Shown here: positions 18,296 to 26,773 of the stretch, piece by piece | How the letters are laid out: every line of letters starts with the position of its first letter | How positions within the stretch are numbered: position 1 is the first letter of the stretch | The notes under the pieces: generated by a model | Databases searched by the model: none | What the model saw: only the letters and a program-made list of their open reading frames with translations | What the model was told of the DNA's origin: nothing | Program-made: the position numbers and the translations under genes | NCBI GenBank assembly: GCA_023426125.1 | Contig: JAFABI010000022.1 | Location: 1-64,000 of the forward strand | From: Bacillota bacterium | GTDB lineage: Bacteria; Bacillota; Clostridia; Acetivibrionales; DTU013 | Reading direction: 5' to 3' | Length of the DNA stretch: 64,000 nucleotides

Positions 18296-18446
18296 AATAT
18301 ATAAGTCAATGATCCCGACAGGAGATAAGGTAATCCCGGCTCCGCTATGTTGATACTGTCCAGAGCTTTCGGGGGCTAGCCCCCGCGCCCCCGGCCTCCT
18401 CCAAGGAACAGAAACAGGGACATACGTTCCAAGGGCGGAGGCGTTG

Positions 18447-19151
18447 TCAGCACTTTGAATGCTTTAGTTTTCTAAACAATATACAAAGTAATATACCTGC
18501 CAATGTAAGAGCAAGTCCGTAAAATGCAGTCGAAATCAGGGATAGCTCTACGTTTTGCAACATATATCCAATTGTATTCATGATACAGAATACTCCGTTA
18601 AATATAAACAGCCATTTTATGTATATCTCCAGCTTCCCATTCGAAAATACTGGTGCTATAAAGAATGATGTTAATCCTAAAAATAATCCCCAGCCTAAAA
18701 TTACTATAGCAGCTATAAATGATTTTGTGTTCAATTCAACAAATTGCTCTAATCCTCCTAAGCTACCATTAGAGATATTTTGGGGAACTACAGTGAATTG
18801 TACAAAATATGTAATGCTCGCAAGAACTATAAAAATTGTCCCAAAGCACATCCCTATTCTTGTTAACACCTTTTTTTCATCTTGAGCATATTCATGGATA
18901 CTATTTAATAAAACAATAAAGATCAGCCCCGATAAAAAAGCAGTTATTTGACACAAGCTAAAAAACAACTGAGGCTTTGATTTCATGAAATCTGCATAAC
19001 TTTCAATATTCGTCCACATTGGTATCGAATATTTCGCAAAAAAGATTCCCATTCCTAATCCATACCCGATACCCATAATTGTAAATAGAAACGATGACCA
19101 AAATCCAAGCTTAATAGAAAGCAAACTCATTTTAATATTATTTTTATCCAT
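18447..19151 (-). CDS. Polytopic membrane protein of unknown function
   Basis: A 234-residue protein with about six hydrophobic segments and almost no soluble parts (LSIKLGFWSSFLFTIMGIGY; GMCFGTIFIVLASITYFVQF; FYGLALTLAGILLCILFRKL). I do not recognise a named family with certainty; it has the general look of small DUF-type membrane proteins that sit beside regulators. ATG 19151 follows GAGGGAG at correct spacing; an ATG six codons earlier places that site inside the gene. It is more AT-rich than the sugar genes on both sides. A perfect palindrome lies upstream (19292-19315). Confidence 0.75.
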   Translation of the reverse strand: MDKNNIKMSLLSIKLGFWSSFLFTIMGIGYGLGMGIFFAKYSIPMWTNIESYADFMKSKPQLFFSLCQITAFLSGLIFIVLLNSIHEYAQDEKKVLTRIGMCFGTIFIVLASITYFVQFTVVPQNISNGSLGGLEQFVELNTKSFIAAIVILGWGLFLGLTSFFIAPVFSNGKLEIYIKWLFIFNGVFCIMNTIGYMLQNVELSLISTAFYGLALTLAGILLCILFRKLKHSKC

Positions 19152-19291
19152 TTTATCTCCCTCAAACATTTAATGTATTCAGCAAAATCCCAATGAACAC
19201 AGGTCTTCTCAAGCTGTGTAGTGTCTTGATTTCATCCAAAATGCATACACATATAACCTCCTCAAATTTCTTCAGAGAATTAATTTATCTT

Positions 19292-19315
19292 ATACAGTTT
19301 TCATGAAAACTGTAT
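19292..19315. promoter_or_regulatory. Perfect 24-bp palindrome, probable operator
   Basis: The half-site ATACAGTTTTCA is followed without a gap by its exact complement. AT-rich palindromes of this size are typical dimer-binding sites for PadR, TetR or MarR-like repressors. It lies about 140 bases upstream of the membrane protein gene and 70 bases past the stop of the next one, both on the minus strand. It has no GC stem or T-run, so it is not a terminator. Confidence 0.6.
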
Positions 19316-19386
19316 TTCAGCATGATGAAGCTAAAACGCATAGCACCAAGCAGCAGCAAATAGAATTAATTATTATTGAAAATGCT

Positions 19387-19713
19387 TCATATAGCTGGAA
19401 CTATTTTGAGAGAGTTTTCTGGTTCTTTAAAAACATGGTAAAGGATAATGAATAATCCAGTAAAGAAAAATACTATTTCAAGAAAAAAAATAGTAAGATA
19501 ATGTACATATTTGTAAGATATCTGACTTTCTAAAAAACAAATGATTATTGACATAAGGCTAACTGGAAATAATTTGACAACAAACATAGTTTTCTTATTT
19601 AAAATAGAATCTATAGATTGTCCAAAAATATTGGATAACACTATAAATAGTGATTTCATAGCTAAAACTAAGAATTTTAGCAAACTATTATTTGATAAAA
19701 AACGTTCAATCAT
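19387..19713 (-). CDS. Small membrane protein of unknown function
   Basis: A 108-residue hydrophobic protein with two or three predicted membrane helices (VVKLFPVSLMSIIICFL; LTIFFLEIVFFFTGLFIILY). GAGGG stands eight bases before the ATG, which supports real translation. It resembles no family I know. It is AT-rich like its minus-strand neighbour and may form a small unit with it across the palindrome. Confidence 0.55.
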   Translation of the reverse strand: MIERFLSNNSLLKFLVLAMKSLFIVLSNIFGQSIDSILNKKTMFVVKLFPVSLMSIIICFLESQISYKYVHYLTIFFLEIVFFFTGLFIILYHVFKEPENSLKIVPAI

Positions 19714-20081
19714 TTATCCAATCCCTCAAATATATTGCGCTATTTAAAATCATATTATAGTAAACGTTATGAACTGTCAAATAAAATTACTTGTCAGCTT
19801 TTTTAGATTCATATATTCGCTAGGAATTGCCTTGTGAAATATGTGTTTTGACACATCTTTTAAAGGCTATTTTGGTTTCATGATTTCTTGGAGGTAAAAA
19901 ACCGATTAAAAAGTGTGCTTTTAAGGCAAGACAAGATTAAATTTTAACGGATGGATTGATTTTCGAACCAAACAGTTTTATTATTATTTTGTACATGAAT
20001 TTTTTGTGAGTCTCGTTAATATTTTTTAGCTGTCGATTAAGATATTATGCCGGAATCTTTTGCAAACAAGGTAGGGATTAT
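19714..20081. other. Divergent intergenic region before the sensor kinase
   Basis: About 370 AT-rich bases between a minus-strand membrane protein and the plus-strand histidine kinase. It must hold promoters for both directions, but I see no clear -35/-10 pair or operator. Confidence 0.4.
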
Positions 20082-21890
20082 ATGGGAATACTTCGGCGCA
20101 TCCGCATGTTCATACGCAAGTTTTATCCGCGTGGAATGGTAAACAAGCTTTTTGCCATGATTTGCGGGATCGGGCTATTTCTGACAATTTCCCTTGTAAA
20201 TATCGTTACCGGCATATCCGGGAACCTTCTTTACCAGGATACCAGGAACCTTCTTGACAACCAGGCGAAGCAAACGGTCAATGTGTTTGACCAGTACATG
20301 GAGATCCTTGAAAACACGGTAATGACCGCCAGCCGGCAGGACAGCATACAGTCCCTGATCGAAGGCAACTCCACCGGATACGAGTCCTATGTTGTCTACC
20401 GGGATGCCTATGCCTATTTGAAAAGCATTCATGAATTCTATGACTGGATTAATATTTATGTGGTGGTAAAGAACAAGAGCTACATCATGTCGTCAAACCC
20501 GGCGGATGTGACCAGCGATTACAATCAAAAGGGAGTAACCGGAGCAGGCTGGTATAAACAACTGGAGGAAAGCGTAAGGGGGAACTTCATCCTGTCGGAT
20601 TTCGTCTCGCCGGCTTCTCCTTCCAGGCAGCAATTTGCATACGCTCTGAAGATACGGAACATATACAATTGGAACACGCAGGGGTACATCATTGCTACCA
20701 TCGACAAGACCGTGCTCAATGAACTGCTGAAAGGCACCAACTTCGAAAAAAACGGATTCATGCTGGTTTTAACGGAAGACGGAAAAGTGGCCTACAATTC
20801 GGATTCCACAATTTTTGAAAGCGACTTTTCTCTTGAGGAAATCATCGACAGGTCCAAGGGAAGCGGCAGCTATGTCCTGGGGAGCAACAGGGATTATTAT
20901 TATTTTCCGTGGAAATCACAAAAATCAGGTTGGGATTTTATCGCCTTTGCCGATAAGGAATATGCAAAAACCCATATCTTGAGCTATCAGATCCTGGTAT
21001 TGATTGTTGCCGCCGTGATCCTGTTCCTTTTGATCGTGATAGCTCGTTTCAGCGCAAAGGCGTATATAAAGCCGGTCAAGCGTCTTATAAAGTTTATCCA
21101 TGAGGTGGAGAAAAAGGAGTTTGCCGGGCAGATCGACCTGAAGCTGGAGGATGAGATGGGTGACCTGATCCATTCCTTTAACTCCATGATCGCCTCGGTC
21201 AGGCAAAATCAGGTGCTGAGGAAAAGAGCCGAGATGGATGCACTGCAAAAGCAGATAAACCCGCATTTTCTTTTTAACACGTTCCAATCGGTGAAAGCGC
21301 TGGCGCAACAGAACGACACCCACGGTGTCATTACCATGATCGAAAAGCTCAGCGACATGTTTCATTACAATATGAGCCGGAGCAGAAATCCGATGACCGA
21401 GATACGGAACGAAGTGCAGCACATACGGAATTACCTGGATATCCAGCGGGTGCGGTTCGGAAACCGGATGGAAGTAACCTATGACATTGACGACAAAATC
21501 CTTTCCTATTGGACGCTGCGCTTTATTCTCCAACCCATCGTGGAAAATTCCATCAGCCACAGCATGGAAATGCTGAAGGGAGGGTTCAGTCTGGATATCC
21601 GCGGCGGATTTGACGGCGGGGACATCCTTTTTGTGATCCGCGACAACGGCGCGGGAATCCCTGCGGAAAGGCTCGAACTGCTGAAGGAATATATTTATGA
21701 CAGGGAAAATGCAATCACCGCCGATGATTTCGGCATCGGCCTGAAAAACATCCAGGAGAGGCTTTACCTGCAATATGGAGAAGGATATGGACTTACGATC
21801 CTGAGTGCTTTTGGAGAATACACGGAAATCCGGATTAAAATTGCAAAGTATACTACAGCGGAAACCACGAATTTATCCTTGGAAAAATAA
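20082..21890 (+). CDS. YesM-type sensor histidine kinase
   Basis: A 602-residue membrane kinase. Two helices (about residues 22-44 and 303-324) bracket an extracellular Cache-like sensor; a HAMP domain follows (IKPVKRLIKFIHEVEK), then a LytS/YesM-type His_kinase domain with the phospho-His in LQKQINPHFLFNT (His395) and a HATPase with N box and DNGAGIPAERL and DFGIGLKNIQERL G boxes. It would sense an external sugar or its loaded binding protein and phosphorylate the response regulator 100 bases downstream. The transporter and GH36 genes that follow are the probable targets. A hairpin overlaps its stop codon. Confidence 0.93.
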   Translation: MGILRRIRMFIRKFYPRGMVNKLFAMICGIGLFLTISLVNIVTGISGNLLYQDTRNLLDNQAKQTVNVFDQYMEILENTVMTASRQDSIQSLIEGNSTGYESYVVYRDAYAYLKSIHEFYDWINIYVVVKNKSYIMSSNPADVTSDYNQKGVTGAGWYKQLEESVRGNFILSDFVSPASPSRQQFAYALKIRNIYNWNTQGYIIATIDKTVLNELLKGTNFEKNGFMLVLTEDGKVAYNSDSTIFESDFSLEEIIDRSKGSGSYVLGSNRDYYYFPWKSQKSGWDFIAFADKEYAKTHILSYQILVLIVAAVILFLLIVIARFSAKAYIKPVKRLIKFIHEVEKKEFAGQIDLKLEDEMGDLIHSFNSMIASVRQNQVLRKRAEMDALQKQINPHFLFNTFQSVKALAQQNDTHGVITMIEKLSDMFHYNMSRSRNPMTEIRNEVQHIRNYLDIQRVRFGNRMEVTYDIDDKILSYWTLRFILQPIVENSISHSMEMLKGGFSLDIRGGFDGGDILFVIRDNGAGIPAERLELLKEYIYDRENAITADDFGIGLKNIQERLYLQYGEGYGLTILSAFGEYTEIRIKIAKYTTAETTNLSLEK

Positions 21891-21923
21891 CGCGTTAATG
21901 CGTTCGCGATTATTTTTCCAAGG
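21877..21923 (+). promoter_or_regulatory. Hairpin overlapping the kinase stop codon
   Basis: CCTTGGAAAAATAA and TTATTTTTCCAAGG are exact complements, extended inward by CGCG/CGCG with one bulged base. The kinase stop TAA is inside the left arm. The T-rich right arm gives it some terminator character, so it could attenuate read-through from the kinase into the regulator gene. Confidence 0.6.
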
Positions 21924-21992
21924 CGAATGAATGCCGACAAAATAATGAGGTTTTCGCTGTTGTAGTATCTGTAAAGAGGAGGCAATGAGATA

Positions 21993-22697
21993 ATGCTGAC
22001 CGTATTGATCGTCGATGATGAACCTCTGGTTCGCAGCAGCATCCGGTACACGCTGCAGGAAATCCGCATCAAAACCGCCGTTGTCGGGGAAGCGGAAAAC
22101 GGCGAGGATGCCCTGGAAGCCTACAGAAGGCTTTTGCCCGATGTGGTGATTACCGATATTAAGATGCCGGGGATGAACGGACTGGAATTTATTGAAGAAG
22201 TGCGGAAAATCGACCGTGTTACCCAGTTTATCGTCATAAGCGGATACAGTGAGTTTGATTATGCGCGACAAGCCATGAAAAACGGAGTCGATAATTACAT
22301 CCTCAAACCGGTGAAAAGCGAGGAGCTTGAAGAAGCTTTAAAGCAGTGCGCATTGCAGATGGAGGGTAAATACGTGGAATTGCTTCCTGAAAGCGAGCAG
22401 ATGATACAGTACATCGAAAAGCACTTTGCATCCCCCCTGACACTGGACTCTCTGGCTGAAAGGTTCAACTTCAGCCCGAAATATATCTCCACCCTGGTCA
22501 AGAACAAGCTGGGCTGCGGCTTCACCGACTACCTGACTTCCTTAAGGATAAAAAAAGCCGTGGAGCTTATGACCAAAACCAACCAGAGTATAAAATCCAT
22601 TGCCCTTTCCGTGGGATATGAAGACCAGCATTATTTCGACCGGATCTTCAAGAAAAAGACCGGGAAAACCCCTTCTCAATTCAGGGAAGAGCTGTGA
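21993..22697 (+). CDS. YesN-type response regulator, short form
   Basis: A response regulator of 234 residues: receiver domain (acidic pocket Asp8/Asp9, phospho-acceptor Asp55 in ITDIKMPG, Lys in YILKPVKS) joined almost directly to an AraC HTH domain (about 130-234; LAERFNFSPKYISTLVKNKL and SIALSVGYEDQHYFDRIFKK). Most YesN proteins have a 200-residue linker between these domains; it is missing here, while the second YesN in this window (47799) has it. Partner of the kinase upstream and likely activator of the permease promoter at 22756. Confidence 0.92.
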   Translation: MLTVLIVDDEPLVRSSIRYTLQEIRIKTAVVGEAENGEDALEAYRRLLPDVVITDIKMPGMNGLEFIEEVRKIDRVTQFIVISGYSEFDYARQAMKNGVDNYILKPVKSEELEEALKQCALQMEGKYVELLPESEQMIQYIEKHFASPLTLDSLAERFNFSPKYISTLVKNKLGCGFTDYLTSLRIKKAVELMTKTNQSIKSIALSVGYEDQHYFDRIFKKKTGKTPSQFREEL

Positions 22698-22755
22698 TAT
22701 CCCGGCATTTATAGAAAATGTGGAGATTATCCACATGCTTCGTCCTATTGTCCAG

Positions 22756-22783
22756 TTACAACCGGAGCAAACCATGGTATAGT
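22756..22783 (+). promoter_or_regulatory. Predicted promoter of the GH36 transporter operon
   Basis: TTACAA, a 16-base spacer and TATAGT stand about 60 bases before the first permease start, downstream of the response regulator gene. Confidence 0.45.
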
Positions 22784-22843
22784 TTATACAGGAAGTTACA
22801 CCTGCTTTTCTGTTTTTATAGGAAAGAAAGGAAGCGTGGCCTG

Positions 22844-23776
22844 ATGAAAAAAATGTTGCTTTCCGTGGAAAAAAGACAATTAATGAAAAAGTACCGGCTG
22901 CTTTATCTGTTTCTGGTGCCGGGGGCAGTGGTGCTGTTTTTATTTGCCTATTTGCCCATGGGAGGCCTGATCATGGTATTTCAGCAATATGACCCCGTGT
23001 CGGGATTTCTTGGAAGTCCCTGGGCCGGATTTGAAAATTATGAGCGTGTTTTAAGTTCACCTACCTTTGCCCGCGCCTTGCGTAATACGCTGGTTATCAG
23101 CGGTTTGAAACTGCTGATCGAATTTCCCATGCCCATCATTTTTGCATTGATGCTCAATGAGCTGCGCCGCAAGCGCTTTAAAAAAGTAGTTCAGACTATC
23201 ACCTATATACCGAATTTCGTCTCCTGGGTCATTGTTTCCGGCATATGGTACAGCATTCTTTCCAGCGGCGGTGTTGTCAACCAGGTGCTGATGAACCTGG
23301 GCGTCATTGATGAATCCATCCTGTTTATGCAGCAAAAAAATCTCTTTTACCTTATCATCATTTTTACGGACATATGGAAAACGTTGGGGTATAGTACCAT
23401 ATTTTATATAGCTGCTATGGCAACGGTGCCTGCTGAAAATTATGAAGCTGCCATGATTGATGGCGCAGGAAAATGGAAGCAGGCTGTCCACATCACGCTG
23501 CCTTCCATCACTGGGACCATAGCCCTGCTGTTTATCATGCAGGTCGCCGGAATTTTAAACGCAGGCTTCGACCAGATGTGGACAATGGGCAACCTCGCTG
23601 TAAGGGAAATAGCGGATATTCTTGACACTGCCGTGCTTCGCACGTTGACCAGCGGTTCCATCAACGATCTTTCCACCAGTGCGGCGCTGGGCATGTTTAA
23701 ATCGGTGGTGGGACTTGCTTTATTCATCATCACGAATTTCATTTCCAAGAAATTAATCAACGAATCCATCGTATAG
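22844..23776 (+). CDS. Sugar ABC transporter permease, LplB/YteP type
   Basis: A 310-residue permease, the same length as the LplB-type gene at 5942. The N-terminal anchor is LLYLFLVPGAVVLFLFAYLP, the EAA loop NYEAAMIDGAGKWKQAVHIT. The start at 22844 gives MKKMLLSVEKRQ; an upstream in-frame start would add an unlikely extension that crosses the promoter. Partner of the permease 11 bases downstream and of the lipoprotein at 24741. Confidence 0.92.
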   Translation: MKKMLLSVEKRQLMKKYRLLYLFLVPGAVVLFLFAYLPMGGLIMVFQQYDPVSGFLGSPWAGFENYERVLSSPTFARALRNTLVISGLKLLIEFPMPIIFALMLNELRRKRFKKVVQTITYIPNFVSWVIVSGIWYSILSSGGVVNQVLMNLGVIDESILFMQQKNLFYLIIIFTDIWKTLGYSTIFYIAAMATVPAENYEAAMIDGAGKWKQAVHITLPSITGTIALLFIMQVAGILNAGFDQMWTMGNLAVREIADILDTAVLRTLTSGSINDLSTSAALGMFKSVVGLALFIITNFISKKLINESIV

Positions 23777-23787
23777 GGGGTGATCGC

Positions 23788-24684
23788 ATGAAAATGAGTA
23801 CGGGGGAAAGAACTTTCGAGGTATTCAATATTGCAGTGATGACATTGTTTGCCATTATCTGCATTTACCCTTTCATCTATGTCATCGCCCTATCCTTCAA
23901 CGATGGTATGGATGCCATGAAGGGCGGAATCTATTTCTTTCCGAGGCAGTTCACGCTGGAGAATTACACCAAGCTCTTCGGAGATGAAAGGATTGCAGGG
24001 AGCTTTTTCATTTCCGTTTTCCGTACGGTACTGGTTTCCATCCTGGGAACGCTGGTAAACGCTTTATTTGCCTATGGCATAAGCAAATCGGATATGCCGT
24101 TTCGGAAAGTGTTCAACTGGATGATTGTCATCCCCATGTATTTTGGCGGAGGAATCATACCGTATTTCCTGATATGCAAGACTCTGCACCTGACCAACAA
24201 TGTCCTGGTCTATGTTATTCCGTGGCTGGCGACGCCCTTTTACATCATGCTGCTGCGCATCAGCATCAAGGAACTGCCCGATTCGCTGGAAGAAAGCGCG
24301 CATCTGGATGGGGCAAGCTATTGGGTTATCTTTTTGCGTATCGTCCTGCCTCTGGTCAAGCCGGCTCTGGCCACCGTAATCCTGCTTGCGGGAATCACCC
24401 AATGGAATGACTGGATGGACGGCACCATCATGGTAAGCAATTCAAAGCTCTGGCCCATGCAGACCCTTCTTTTGAGCATCCTCCAGGGAGCGGACATGAT
24501 GAGCTTTTTCAAGGATAAAAACCTTTCCACTGCCGGCGGCGCAATGGCAAGGAAGATCAGTATCACCCCCGAGTCGCTCAAAATGGCGATGCTGGTTATT
24601 ACCGTCGTCCCCATCTTCATGATTTATCCCTTTGCCCAGAAATATTTCATCAAGGGGATCATGATCGGATCGATAAAAGGCTGA
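23788..24684 (+). CDS. Sugar ABC transporter permease, LplC/YtcP type
   Basis: A 298-residue permease with six membrane segments, EAA loop LEESAHLDGASYWVIFLRIV and the C-terminal KYFIKGIMIGSIKG. GGGGGTG precedes the ATG. Second channel subunit of the importer. Confidence 0.92.
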   Translation: MKMSTGERTFEVFNIAVMTLFAIICIYPFIYVIALSFNDGMDAMKGGIYFFPRQFTLENYTKLFGDERIAGSFFISVFRTVLVSILGTLVNALFAYGISKSDMPFRKVFNWMIVIPMYFGGGIIPYFLICKTLHLTNNVLVYVIPWLATPFYIMLLRISIKELPDSLEESAHLDGASYWVIFLRIVLPLVKPALATVILLAGITQWNDWMDGTIMVSNSKLWPMQTLLLSILQGADMMSFFKDKNLSTAGGAMARKISITPESLKMAMLVITVVPIFMIYPFAQKYFIKGIMIGSIKG

Positions 24685-24740
24685 TGCGTATGCATGGTTT
24701 TTTATAAAGTAAAAGAAAATATAAAAAAGGAAGGATGAGA

Positions 24741-26465
24741 ATGTTAATGAACAAAAAGTTTATGCGTTTTCTTGCCGTACTGACCGTTATGGTACTGACC
24801 GTCGGCCTGCTGGCGGCATGCGGCGGCGAAAGCAAAGAGGGGCCTTCGTCTTCGGGCACAACGGCCGCCGGTTCGGACAATGCGCCTGCATTGGCTTCGC
24901 AATGGGCTGAGTTTTCTAAGCACCATGCTGCCAAGGTGACCTGGTTTGAGCAGGGATGGACAGGCATGGAAAAGGACAAGGATGTGATAACTCCCGAAAT
25001 TGAGAAGCGTACCAATCTCAACATGGAGTATATCCCCATGACAGTGCCTACAGGGGATGATTATAACCAAAAGCTTAACCTGATGGTAGCATCCAATGAA
25101 GTCCCCGATGTTTTCTTCGGCGGAAACGATGCCTATACCCGCACGATTTACGAAAAACTCGGGACCAGCGGGAAAATCTGGGACATTTCCCAGATCATCA
25201 AGGATTATGACAACCTGTATAAGCTGGTGTACCCTGAACTGAACCTTTTTAAAACCAAGGATAACAAGAACTACTTCATACCCACCCAGACCGGGCGCGG
25301 CAATGAAGTGCTGAATGAGCCTCCTCACGGCACCTATGTACGGAAGGATTTCCTGGAAAAGCTGGGGATGGACTATCCCGGTACGCCCGAAGAGTTTAAG
25401 GAATATCTCCGTCGCTGCAAGGCGGAAATCAAAGTAAACGGCCAACCGGTCAACGGCTTTGTCCTGGGTGAAAACCTTTCGGGGCTGGAGCATCTTTATG
25501 AAGCTTTCTTCCCGCTCATCGGCGACCATGAAAGCTATACCCTTCCCTTTGATTACAAGGACAATTATAAAGTGAAAAATTATTTATACACCGACAGCCC
25601 CGAGCTTATGCAGGCTGCCAAGTATGTATACAGCCTTGCCGCGGAAGGCCTTTTTGACAGGGAAGTCCTTACCATAAAGCAGGCGCAGGTGCAGGAAAAG
25701 GCTTCTTCAGGGATGGCTTCGGCAATATCGGCCGCGTGGTGGGACATGAACACTTACAGCGACAATGCTAAACAGATCGTACCTGAACTGATGTATGTAG
25801 CACCGCCCGAATTGTACAATTCCGAAGAAATCGCCGCCAGCCGCAACAGGGATTGGACCAACTGGGTCGGCAGCTGGTCGTCGGTGATCTTCAACAAGGA
25901 TAAAATTGATGAGGAGACTCTCCATCATTTCCTGGCAGTGATGGATTATATGGCAACAGAGGAAGGCCAGCTTCTTGTGCAGGCGGGCATTGAAGGCGTA
26001 ACCTTCGAATGGAATGCCGACGGAAAATATGAGTACACGCAGGATTTTAAAGACAAGACCAATAACCTGGACTGGAATAAATCGGCCGCCTATGGTGTTC
26101 AGTATTATTCCCAGTTGGTGTTCAACGTACCTGTAATAAAAGATAAGCAAACAGCTCCTCCGAGCCTGCTGAGGGAGGATAACAAACTGGGCTGGGAAAA
26201 CCGTAAAGAGGTCCGCGACCACTACAAAGCGGATATGGAGCCTCCCAAGGATTACTATTTTGTTCCCGGCGAGGTGGAATCGCAGAAATTCACCGCCATC
26301 AAGGATGCAAGGCTGGAGTTCTGGGCAAAGGTCCTGGCGGCCAAATCCGAAGCTGAAGTGGAAAAGGTTGTTACCGAATGGGGACAGACCTGCAAAAACA
26401 TGGGCATCGATGAAATCGTCGCTGAGCGACAAGCATACATTGACAATTTTACTGTAACCCAATAA
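24741..26465 (+). CDS. Extracellular solute-binding lipoprotein, LplA type
   Basis: A 574-residue substrate-binding protein. The signal peptide ends in LAAC (Cys27 lipidated). The mature protein starts with a low-complexity GSE/ST-rich linker, then the binding fold (TWFEQGWTGMEKDKDVITPE; GTYVRKDFLEKLGMDYPGTP). Several ATGs follow the AAGGAAGG ribosome site; 24741 has the best spacing, 24735 overlaps it. With GH36 downstream the ligand is probably an alpha-galactoside. Confidence 0.92.
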   Translation: MLMNKKFMRFLAVLTVMVLTVGLLAACGGESKEGPSSSGTTAAGSDNAPALASQWAEFSKHHAAKVTWFEQGWTGMEKDKDVITPEIEKRTNLNMEYIPMTVPTGDDYNQKLNLMVASNEVPDVFFGGNDAYTRTIYEKLGTSGKIWDISQIIKDYDNLYKLVYPELNLFKTKDNKNYFIPTQTGRGNEVLNEPPHGTYVRKDFLEKLGMDYPGTPEEFKEYLRRCKAEIKVNGQPVNGFVLGENLSGLEHLYEAFFPLIGDHESYTLPFDYKDNYKVKNYLYTDSPELMQAAKYVYSLAAEGLFDREVLTIKQAQVQEKASSGMASAISAAWWDMNTYSDNAKQIVPELMYVAPPELYNSEEIAASRNRDWTNWVGSWSSVIFNKDKIDEETLHHFLAVMDYMATEEGQLLVQAGIEGVTFEWNADGKYEYTQDFKDKTNNLDWNKSAAYGVQYYSQLVFNVPVIKDKQTAPPSLLREDNKLGWENRKEVRDHYKADMEPPKDYYFVPGEVESQKFTAIKDARLEFWAKVLAAKSEAEVEKVVTEWGQTCKNMGIDEIVAERQAYIDNFTVTQ

Positions 26466-26550
26466 TGCTTCGTAGCCTGTTGTACTAGTTGAGGATTTAT
26501 CTAGAGGCGTTAAAATGCCACTGCTGAATATGGCATTGGCATGGAAGTAG

Positions 26551-26710
26551 CAGGGGGCCATTGACCGTCCGGTATTCAATGAAGGGGCGGCCAATGGCCG
26601 TCTTCCTGTGATAGCGGGTTTGGGACGCTTCTTGACTTGCGCGGGAGCGCAGATGCGCTATGCGTGCCCCTGCTCTCTCAGATGTGCCGCTGTGTGGCAT
26701 GATGCGACAG
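26551..26710. repeat. Dispersed intergenic repeat, copy A
   Basis: The region between the binding-protein and GH36 genes holds no gene. It contains GGGGCGGCCAATGGCC near its left and a block ending TGCCCCTGC plus GTGCCGCTGTGTGGCA at its right. The same elements in the same order occur at 28795-28915 on the other side of the GH36 gene. The pattern matches a class of short palindromic GC-rich repeats scattered between genes in many Firmicutes. Confidence 0.6.
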
Positions 26711-26773
26711 GGGAGGGTTCTCTGGCGCATGTGCGTTCGTGTGTTTTGACCCCAATATTATGATGAAAGGAAG

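Noticed and set aside
18371..18384. GGGGGCTAGCCCCC palindrome as terminator or mobile element end
   Set aside because: It has no loop or T-run, and the surrounding REP-like bases are too few to assign.
20925..21773. 282-codon open frame antisense to the first sensor kinase
   Set aside because: Shadow of the kinase coding frame, with His/Gln-rich nonsense composition.
25707..26594. 295-codon open frame antisense to the binding-protein gene
   Set aside because: No start signal and no recognisable protein pattern; the plus-strand lipoprotein is certain.
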